DNA of 11,652 nt, from assembly GCA_903952805.1 (NCBI GenBank), contig CAJBHN010000094.1, positions 1 through 11,652 of the forward strand, written 5' to 3'. Positions 1-8,600 of the stretch are shown one piece after another (the stretch's first letter is position 1; each line of letters begins with the position of its first letter). The notes under the pieces were generated by a model, which saw nothing but the letters and a program-made list of their open reading frames with translations, ran no database searches and was not told the DNA's origin. The translations under genes were made by a program, and so were the position numbers. The stretch is from an uncultured Myxococcales bacterium. GTDB taxonomy: Bacteria; Myxococcota; UBA727; VGSZ01.

Positions 1-2553
1 GACGACTCGATGCATCTGGAGAGCGACCTCGGCATCGACTCCATCAAGCGCGTCGAGATCCTCGGGGCGTTGAAGGACCAGGTCCCCGCCGCCAAATCCC
101 TCGACGCCCTCAAGCTGGCCCAGCTCGCCACCCTCGGCGAAATCGCCGCCGCGCTGGCGACCGTCACGGGCCCGGTGGTCGGCGTCGCCATCCCCCTGCC
201 AGCCGCAACGTCGTCGACGGCCAGCCGTGCTGACGCCGTTGATACCTGCCCCCGCGCCGTGGTGCGCCTGGCCCCTGCCGCCCGCGGTACCCCCGACCTG
301 CCTCCCGGCCCGATCGCCATCGTCGAAGGTGGCCCCCGGGGCGCCGCCCTCGCCGTCGGCGTGGCCACCTCGGCCAGCATCCGCGGCGTCGACGTGATCG
401 TAACGACCGCCGCGGCCATGCCCGCCGTCATGGGCACCTTGATTGACCTGTCGGCGCTCGATGCCCGCGGCGACGGCGTCACTGCGCTCACCGACGGCCT
501 GTTTCTGCTGCAGGCAGCAGGGGCAGCCCTCAAGGCCAGCAGCGGTCGGGCGCTGGTCGTGGCCAACGGCGGCGGCTGCTTCGCCCCCGCTGACGGCGTC
601 GCCGCCTTTGGCTTGTCGGGCCTGACCAAGACGGCCCGCCAGGAATGGCCCGGCGTCGACGTGCGCTTCGTCGACGTGGACCTGCGTGACCCCCTGGCTG
701 CCGAACTGGTGGCATCCCAGTGTTTTGTCAGCACCGACGTGGTCGAGGTGGGGCTGAACAGCCGCCAGCTGCTGACGCCCACCGTGCTCGATGCGCCCAT
801 CGTCGCTGATGCGCCGTCGCTGCTGGCGAGCGGTGACGTCGTCGTCATCACCGGCGGTGCCCGCGGCGTCACCGCCACCTGCGCCCTCGCGCTGGCCAAG
901 GCAGTGCCGGGCTTGAAGCTGGCGCTGCTGCAGCGGACCGTCGTGGATGCCCCCGAGCCCCTGTTCGCGCATGCCGCCGTCGACGAGGGAGGGCTCAAGC
1001 GGGCCATCCTGGCCGACGCCGCCGCCCGCGGCGCCAGCGTGCCCCTGCGTGAGGTGGCCGGCATGGCCCAGCAGATCCTCGCCGCTCGCGAGGTCCGCGC
1101 CACCCTGCAGACCCTGCGGCAGAGCGCCGACGTCGACCTGTTCGCTTGCGATGTGCAGCAGGCCGACAGCGTCGAGGCCGCCCTCGCCGCCGTCCGCCGT
1201 CGCTTTGGCGACATCACCGTCGTCGTCCACGGCGCCGGGGTGCTGGCCGACAAGCGCATCGAGGACAAGACCCGCGACCAGGTCAAGGGCGTGGTCGGCA
1301 CCAAGGTGGCAGGCCTGCTGGCGATCCTGCAGCACACCGCCCATGACCCCCTGAAGGCCGTGGTGGCGTTTTCGTCGGTGGCGGGCCGCTTCGGCAACGT
1401 CGGCCAGGTCGACTACGCCATGGCCAACGAGGCCATGACCCGCATCCTCACCGGCTTGAAGGCCAAGCGCCCCCAGCTCGTCGTCAAGTCGTTGCACTGG
1501 GGCCCGTGGGAAGGCGGCATGGTCACGCCCGAGCTGAAGGCGGCATTCGCCAGCCGCGGCGTCACCGTCATCGCCCGCGACGACGGCGCCCGCGCGTTTG
1601 TCGCCGAGCTGTCGACGGCGGCTTCCGACGACGTCGAGGTCGTGCTGGGCGCCTCGCTGGCCAGTGCCCGACCGGGGCTCGATGGCCCCGGCGGCGTCAA
1701 GAAGAGCAGCAGCCGCATCGACGCATCGTCAATGCCGTTTCTGGCCGACCACGCCGTCAAGGGCGAGGTCGTGTTGCCGGTCGTCGTGGCCATGGACCTG
1801 ATGCTGAGCGCCGCCGTCGATGCCGGCCTCGGCGCCGTGCATGCCATCAGCGACGTCGAGGTGCTGCGGGGTCAGCGCCTGCCCCGCTACCTGACCGAAG
1901 GCCACGTCGGAGAAGCCACGGTCAGCGTCGAGCCCAACGGTCGCCTGCGTCTCGAACTGCGCATCGACGGTGTGCTTGGCTACCGCGCCCTGGCCACCGT
2001 TGGCAGCGCGGTGGCCGAGGCCGTCGTCACCGTCACCGTCCCGGTCGTCCAAAAGGCGGCCTTCGCCCTGCCGCTGTACACCGGCACTGACGGCCCTGGC
2101 CTGCTGTTTCACGGTCCCCGCTTTCAGCTCATCGACGCCCTCGACGGCGTCAATGAGCACGCCATGACGGCGCGAGTGTTGTCGACGGCGGCGGCGGGCT
2201 TCGCCGGGCGCTTCAGCAGCGACGTGGCCGCCCTCGACGCCGGGCTGCAGCTCGTGCTGCTGTGGGCCCGCCACCGCACCGGTGGGGCGTTTTTGCCAAC
2301 GCGGGTCGGCGCCCTGACGCTGCACCAGGGCGCGTTGCCCGAGGGACTGCTCACCTGCGTCGTCGAGGCCAAGGCGTCGCTGGGGAGCGCCGACATTCGC
2401 GCCGTTGCCGATGTGCACTTCATCGACAGCCGTGGCGTGCAGGTCTGCTCGATGACCGACGTCGTTGCCCATCGGCTGCCAGACGACGATGCGTTTGGCT
2501 CGTTGGGCCCAAGTGACATCGTCATCACCGCCCCTGGCGGCGCCGCGGAATAG
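1..2553 (+). CDS. pfaA: PfaA-type PUFA synthase subunit, 3' part: ACP-KR-DH (5' end outside window)
   Basis: This is the C-terminal 850 residues of a multidomain polyunsaturated fatty acid (secondary lipid) synthase subunit. The frame is open from base 1 and enters mid-ACP, so the Met at base 10 is not the start. Domains in window residues: ACP about 1-50 with LGIDSIKRVEIL, phosphopantetheine Ser14; a degenerate Rossmann half about 95-260; ketoreductase about 275-540 with TGGARGVT (284-291), Lys435, Ser458/459, Tyr472 and Asn476; PKS-type dehydratase about 570-835 with HAVKGEVVLP (His584), HGP (704-706) and Asp746 in DAGLQ. About 95 residues separate the glycine motif from the CDV strand, a long insert as in PfaA-type ketoreductases. 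The protein would reduce 3-ketoacyl-ACP and dehydrate the 3-hydroxyacyl product in the cytosol. Upstream KS, MAT and further ACPs are expected from the family but cannot be seen. The pfaC-like gene follows after 72 bases, probably in one operon. Myxobacterial nomenclature would call it pfa2. Confidence 0.9.
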   Translation, partial: DDSMHLESDLGIDSIKRVEILGALKDQVPAAKSLDALKLAQLATLGEIAAALATVTGPVVGVAIPLPAATSSTASRADAVDTCPRAVVRLAPAARGTPDLPPGPIAIVEGGPRGAALAVGVATSASIRGVDVIVTTAAAMPAVMGTLIDLSALDARGDGVTALTDGLFLLQAAGAALKASSGRALVVANGGGCFAPADGVAAFGLSGLTKTARQEWPGVDVRFVDVDLRDPLAAELVASQCFVSTDVVEVGLNSRQLLTPTVLDAPIVADAPSLLASGDVVVITGGARGVTATCALALAKAVPGLKLALLQRTVVDAPEPLFAHAAVDEGGLKRAILADAAARGASVPLREVAGMAQQILAAREVRATLQTLRQSADVDLFACDVQQADSVEAALAAVRRRFGDITVVVHGAGVLADKRIEDKTRDQVKGVVGTKVAGLLAILQHTAHDPLKAVVAFSSVAGRFGNVGQVDYAMANEAMTRILTGLKAKRPQLVVKSLHWGPWEGGMVTPELKAAFASRGVTVIARDDGARAFVAELSTAASDDVEVVLGASLASARPGLDGPGGVKKSSSRIDASSMPFLADHAVKGEVVLPVVVAMDLMLSAAVDAGLGAVHAISDVEVLRGQRLPRYLTEGHVGEATVSVEPNGRLRLELRIDGVLGYRALATVGSAVAEAVVTVTVPVVQKAAFALPLYTGTDGPGLLFHGPRFQLIDALDGVNEHAMTARVLSTAAAGFAGRFSSDVAALDAGLQLVLLWARHRTGGAFLPTRVGALTLHQGALPEGLLTCVVEAKASLGSADIRAVADVHFIDSRGVQVCSMTDVVAHRLPDDDAFGSLGPSDIVITAPGGAAE

Positions 2554-2625
2554 CCTCACTTTCCTGTCACCCTGCGCGCTCCATCGACGAGCGCATGCGC
2601 CGCCTGTGGCGAAGAGACCGACCCG

Positions 2626-5600
2626 ATGTCCTACGAGCCCATTGCCATCGTCGGCCGCGCCGTCGTGCTGCCCGGCGCCCTGTCACCCGCGGCGCTGTGG
2701 TCGTTGGTCGCCGAGGGCCGCAGCGCAGTGACGGCGGTGCCCACCGGGCGCTTCGGTCTCGACCCCGACCTCGTCCGCGGCGCTCCCGGCGCCGGCGTCG
2801 ACAAAACCTGGTCCACCCGGGGCGGCTACGTCGACGTCGACGCCGCCAGCGCCGCCCTCGGCGACTTTCCCGGCCGCAGCGACGTCGCCGACCTCGATCC
2901 GCTGTTTCGCTGGGTCCTTGGCACCAGCCACCGGGCCCTGTGCGACGCCGGATTCGATGGCGGCCTCAAGGGTTCGTCATCGCATCGCGGTGGCTTTGTC
3001 TTTGGCAACCTGTCGTTCCCGACCGAGGCCATGGTGCGGCTGGGCGAGGCCCTGGCCCTGCCGCCCTCGTGGCGCGCTGCGGTGGACCGCCCCGTCGGCG
3101 ACCGACGCGACCGGCAGATGAGTGGGCTGCCGGCAGTCCTCGCCGCTCGCCATCTGGGCTTGTCGTCGTTCGCCTACTGCCTCGACGCCGCCTGCGCCTC
3201 GTCGCTGTACGCCATCCACCTGGCCGCACGAGCCTTGCAGGCCGGCCGCGCCGACGTCGTGGTCGCCGGCGCCGTCAACCGCGCCGACAGCCTGTTTCTG
3301 CATGTCGGCTTCACGGCCCTGCAGGCGTTGTCGGTCCTCGGCGAGCCCCGCCCCTTCGACAAGGCCGCCGACGGCCTCGTGCCTGCCGAAGGCGCGTGTG
3401 CGCTGACCTTGATGCGCCTGGCCGATGCCCAGCGCGAGGGTCGCCCCATCCACGGCGTCATTACCGGTTCGGCCTTGTCCAACGACGGCCGAGCCAAGAG
3501 CCTGCTGGCCCCGTCGTCAGCAGGGCAGGTCCGCGCGGTCCGCGGCGCCTGGGACGCCGCGAACAAGAACCCCGCCACCGCCGGCTTCTTCGAGTGCCAC
3601 GCCACCGGCACCCAGACGGGCGACCGCACCGAGGTCGAGACCCTCGCCACCGTGCTGGGCAACGACGTCGACCATCCCTGCATCCCGCTGTCGTCGTTGA
3701 AATCGAATCTCGGGCACTTGATCACCGCCGCGGGTGCAGCCGGCCTCGTCAAGGTGCTCGAGGCCATGGCCCATGAGTCCCTGCCGCCGAGCATCGGCGT
3801 CCGCAACCCCATCGACCTCGTCGACGGCCGACGCTTTTCCGTACAGCAGGCCTGCGCAGCGTGGCCCAGACCTGCGGGCGACGTCCGCCGGGTGGGCGTG
3901 AGCGCCTTCGGCTTTGGCGGCAATGACGCACACGTGGTGGTTGAAGAACCAGGCACACTTCGGACCTTCCACGCTTCTGCTGCTATCGAAACAGCGCCGC
4001 TCACGCTGGCGGTGGTCGCTTGTGCGGTGCGCGCCGGCGATGAACGGGGCGGGGCGGAACTGCTGCTGACCGGTCAGGTGGGGGCAGCCACCTCCATCGT
4101 CGTCGACACGACGGGCCTGCGCGTACAGCCCAACGACCTGAAAGGCGCCATCGCCCAGCAATTGCTGGTGTTTGAGGCCGCGCGCGACGCCGTCGCCGCC
4201 ATCGGCGACGACGCCGCCAGCGCCCTGCCCAGCGAACGCACGGGCGTCTTTGTCGGCATGGGCGCCGACCTGCAGGTCACGACCCCTGGCCTGCGTTTTC
4301 GAGCTGAACATTTCGCGCGCGCCCGCGGCGTCAGCGACCCGGCCTTCGTCGCCCGGCTGCGCGACCTCGCCATGCCGCCGATGGGCGCCACCGCCGTGCT
4401 GGGCATGATGCCCAACATTCCCGCCAATCGGCTGAACGTCCAACTCGACCTGCGGGGCCCGGGCTTCACCGTGTCGTCCGAAGCCCGCTCGGGCCTTGAT
4501 GCCCTCGCCGTCGCCCGCTCGCTCATTGGCGCGGGGGAGCTCGACGCCGCCATCGTGGGCGCCGTCGAAGCCGGCGCCGACCCCCGCCACCTGCAGGGCC
4601 TCCGGCTGGCTGGCGCTGGCGCAGGCGCTGATGCCGCCGTGGCGCTGGTCGTCATGACGCCGACGCGAGCGGCCTCGCTGGGCCTGACCGTGCTGGCGCT
4701 GCTCGACGAGCACCATGATCTCACGTCGCCCGCCGTGGTGCAGGTGGCTTCGGCCCCCTATGTGGCCCAGGGATTGGCGGCGGCCGCCGGCCTGGCCGCC
4801 GTGGCCCAGGGCATCGCCCAGGCGGGCCGGGTCGCCGTCGACGTGGTCGACGTGGTCGACGCAGATGAAGCCGGCGTGGTCGGCCCCGGCCGCCTGCGGG
4901 TGAGCCCGGTGCCCACCGCCCGCCGTGACGACGTGGCCCTCATCTTTGGCCCCGTCACCAGCGCCATCGCCCCGACCGCCCCCGCATTTCTCGCCCAGCC
5001 CACCGTGGCAGCACGCCTCCGACGCTGGTTTGGCGACGACGTCGCCGCCATGGGCGCCGGCACCAGCGGCACCCCCGGCTGCGAGCGAGACCTCTTCATG
5101 GGCGCCCTGCACATGCTGGCGCGGGCGAGCTTTGTGCGCGACGTCGCCGGCATCGCCTGCGGGCACCACATCGGCGTGTCGCTGGGCGAGTCTGCCTCAC
5201 TCGTGGCCGCGGGCGTGTGGCGCGATCCCCTGCCCCTGCTGAACGACACCATCGCCTCCCGCCTCTTTGTCGACGACGTCGCCGGCGAACGCCGGGCCGT
5301 CAGCGCCTGGTGGGCGAGCGTGGGCAAGCCAGCGTTGGGCAACGCCTGGTCCACCGCGGTCGTCCGCGCCCCGCGCGCCCAGCTGCAGGCCGTCGTCAAC
5401 GGCACCGCCGACGTCACCGTCACGATGTGGCACACCGATGACGAGGCCGAGATTGCCGGGGCCCCCGACGCCGTCCTCGCTGTCGCCCGGGCCCTCAACA
5501 CCACACCCGCCCTGCTGCCCGACGCCCCCGCCGTCCACGGACCGGTCATCGCCGCCGCCGCCGACCGCTACCGTTCCCTGCACCTGCGAGACTGCGCTGC

Positions 5601-8600
5601 CGGCGACGACGTCGTGCTGTGGTCCAACGGCGTGGGCGACCACGGAGGCCGCCTGCACGACCGGAGTGCCGACGCCTGCGCCGCCGCCATCGTCCGGCAG
5701 GCCTCGCGCACGGTCGATGTCCCAGCCCTGCTGCGGAGCGCCTGGGATGCCGGCGTCCGAACGTTCATCGATGTGTCACCGCGCGGCCTGGTTGGCAGCT
5801 GGTGCCGCCGCATCCTTCCCGACGCCCGGGTCATCGTCATCGACGACGACGCCACCGCCAGCGCGCGGGCCCTCGCCGCCGCCGGACTCACGACAGGGAG
5901 ACGCTTCATGCCATCCAAGACCATCGACCCCCAGCGGCAACTGCAGGTCCCCGCCCACCCGACGCCGGCCCCGTGGCCCGAGCCGCACATCACCGCCGAC
6001 AACAGTGTGTTCGTGCTGCCGCAGCCCCCCGTTCGCCCCCGGATCTCGCAGGCGGACACCGTGGGACCAGCCGCCATCGGCGTGAGCGCCGGGCGAGCCC
6101 CGTCGGCCGCCCCCGGGCAAGGGCAAACCGTGCCACGTGGCGCGATTTCGGCGCCGCCAGCGCTCCCCCAGCCGTCGAAAACGCCGCCGAAAACAGTGCC
6201 AGCTGGCATGGTTTCCCCCGTCCCGGCAGTGGCGGCCGTGCTTTCCCCCGTCCACACCGTGGCGACCGAAACCGTGCCACGTGGCGCGATTTCGGCGCCG
6301 CCGCCGCGGGCCCCCCAGTCGCCGGAAACCGTGCCATCTGGCATGGTTTCCCTCCCCATCGGCCGTGACGACGCGGTGCTCGCCGCCGTGCGGGCCCAGC
6401 GGGCGGCCCTCGCCGCCGCCCACGCCGGCTTCGTCAACACCGCCAGCGCCGCCCACAGCGCCTTCCTGGCCACGCGCGGTCGCCTGCTGCAAGGCGTGCT
6501 GCAGCTCGATGGGACAGCGGCCCAGCCCGTTGCCCAGCACGACGGCCCCACACCAGCCCCCGCCCCGACGTCGCCCACGGCGCTGGCTCCCGTCCCCCAC
6601 CTGGCGGCCCTGGCTGCGGCTCCACCAAAAGCGCCCGCGGCCGCCACCGCTGCCGTCGCCGCTCCCGTCGCCGCTCCCGTCGCGGCGTCGTCGCCCTCGC
6701 CGGCGGTGTTGTTCGACCGGCGGCAGCTGGAGTCGCTGGCCACCGACAAAATCTCGCGGGTGCTCGGGCCCTTGTTTGCCCGCCAAGACAGCTTTCCCCG
6801 CCAGGTGCGGATGCCCGAGCCTCCCCTGCTGCTGTGCGATCGCGTGTTGTCGACGACGGCAACGCCCGGCGTGCTGCAAAAAGGGCAGTCGATGTACACC
6901 GCCGCCGACGTGCGGCCCGACGCCTGGTACCTGCACGACGGCCGCATCCCCGCCGGCATCCTCATCGAGACCGGCCAGGCCGACCTGCTGCTCATCTCGA
7001 TGATGGGCGTCGACTTCGAAAACCGCGGCGAGCGCTGCTACCGCCTGCTCGGCTGCGACCTGAGTTACACCGACCACCTGCCCCTCGTCGGCACTGTGTT
7101 GCACCACAGCATCTTCATTGACGGCTTCGCCACCGCCGCCATCTCGGCCGCGTCCGAAGCCCGCATCTTCTTCTTCCACTCCGACACCCGCCTCGGCGAC
7201 GAAAACGGTCCCGTGGTCCTGCAGGTGCGCAACGGACAGGCCGGCTTCTTCACCGACGAGGAACTGCTGCATTCGGGCGGCGTGCTGTGGAAGCCCACCG
7301 ACGACAACGCCGCCGCCATCGCCGCCATGCCCCACGTGCCGCCCGTGCAGCCGAGCCAAAAGACATCGTTGACCCGCGACGAACTGCTGGCCTGGTCGAC
7401 GGGGCAGGCCTTTGCCTGTTTCGGCGCCGGCTTCGAGATGTGCCAGACCCACGTGCGCACCCCGCGCATCGAGGCCCCCCGCGACGGCGTCGACGCCTTT
7501 GGCAACCCCGACGGGCGCGCCATCGACCTGCTGCTGCTGGACCGGGTGACCCACGTTGACCTGCAGGGAGGCCCCTGGGGCCGCGGCTATCTGCGCGCCG
7601 AACTCGACCTGCACCAGGATAAATGGTTCTACGACGGCCACTTCAAAGACGACCCCTGCATGCCCGGCACGGTCATGTTCCAGGGCTGTCTGCAGGCGGC
7701 GTCGACCATCCTGGCCGCCCGCGGCGACATCATCGACAGCGACGGCTTCCGCTTTGAACCAAAGCTCGCCGCCCAGATGCGTCTGCGCTGCCGTGGTCAG
7801 GCCACACCGACGTCGAAACACCTGGTCTACGAGGTCTTCGTCAAGAGCGTCGGCGGCGGCCGTGAGCCCGAATTGGTGTGCGACATCCTCGTCACCGTCG
7901 ACGGCCTCAAGAGCCTGCACTGCGCCGACCTCGTGTTGCAGCTGGTCGCCGACTATCCGCTCAGCGAGAGGCCCGACCTGCGCGGCGTGGTGTCCAAGGC
8001 CGACGGCCGCGACGCCATCGCCCCCCGCACCGTGGCTGGCTCGTCGACGACGGCGCCGGTCACGGGCTTTCAGTCCCTCATCTCGACGGGCATTGGCCGT
8101 CCCGGGGCGGCCTTCCCGGGCCTGTACGACGTCTACGACGACGGCAGCCCGGTCGCGCGCATGCCCGGACCTCCCTATCACTTCATGTCCAACGTCGACG
8201 CCATCAGCGGCCCGGCCATGGGCTCGGTGTTTCGCGGTGAAAACCCGGCTGGCACCAGGGCCAGCGTCCGCTACGACGTCCCCGCCGACGCCTGGTACTT
8301 CGACGAGGCCCAAGCGTCCCAGGGCGGCCACATGCCGTTTGCGGTGCTGCTGGAAGTGGCGCTGCAGCCCTGCGGGTGGCTGTCGAGCTATGTCGGCAGC
8401 ACGCGCACGTCGGAGTCGCCGCTCAAGTACCGCAATCTCGACGGCACCGCGACGCAACACCGGGAAATCCCCCGCGACATCGGCGCCCTGGTCACCCACG
8501 CCGAAATCACCAAATCGTCGTCGTCAGGCGGCATGATCATCCAGGAGTTCCGCTTCGACGTCCGCGACCAGGACGGCGGCCGCGTCTTTGACGGCACGAC

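Noticed and set aside
2576..2594. Hairpin GCGCTC/GAGCGC between pfaA and pfaC as a terminator
   Set aside because: The stem is only six base pairs, with a seven-base loop and no T tract. In this base composition such stems are expected by chance, and the two genes most likely share a transcript.
2595..3776. A 393-codon plus-strand frame overlapping the start of pfaC
   Set aside because: The product is mostly Arg and Pro, typical of a shifted frame of GC-rich DNA, and the pfaC frame carries an intact ketosynthase over the same bases.
4837..4860. Short GTCGACGTG repeat within pfaC
   Set aside because: It is a nine-base tandem repeat encoding VDVVDVVD near the CLF/AT border. It looks like simple codon-level slippage and has no other structure around it.
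6125..6351. Linker repeats as a CRISPR array or as sigma-54 promoters (TGGCA)
   Set aside because: Spacing is irregular, there are two subtypes, and the whole stretch is coding in the pfaC frame. There is no TTGC box at the right distance after TGGCA for sigma-54.
5776..8499. A 907-codon open frame on the minus strand, opposite pfaC
   Set aside because: Its translation is low-complexity (Gly, Arg, Ala, Val rich), with no recognisable motif, and lies opposite clear AT, linker and DH coding sequence. Long antisense frames arise readily where third codon positions are nearly all G or C. The same applies to the minus-strand frames at 3517-5169, 5568-6995 and 9902-11239.
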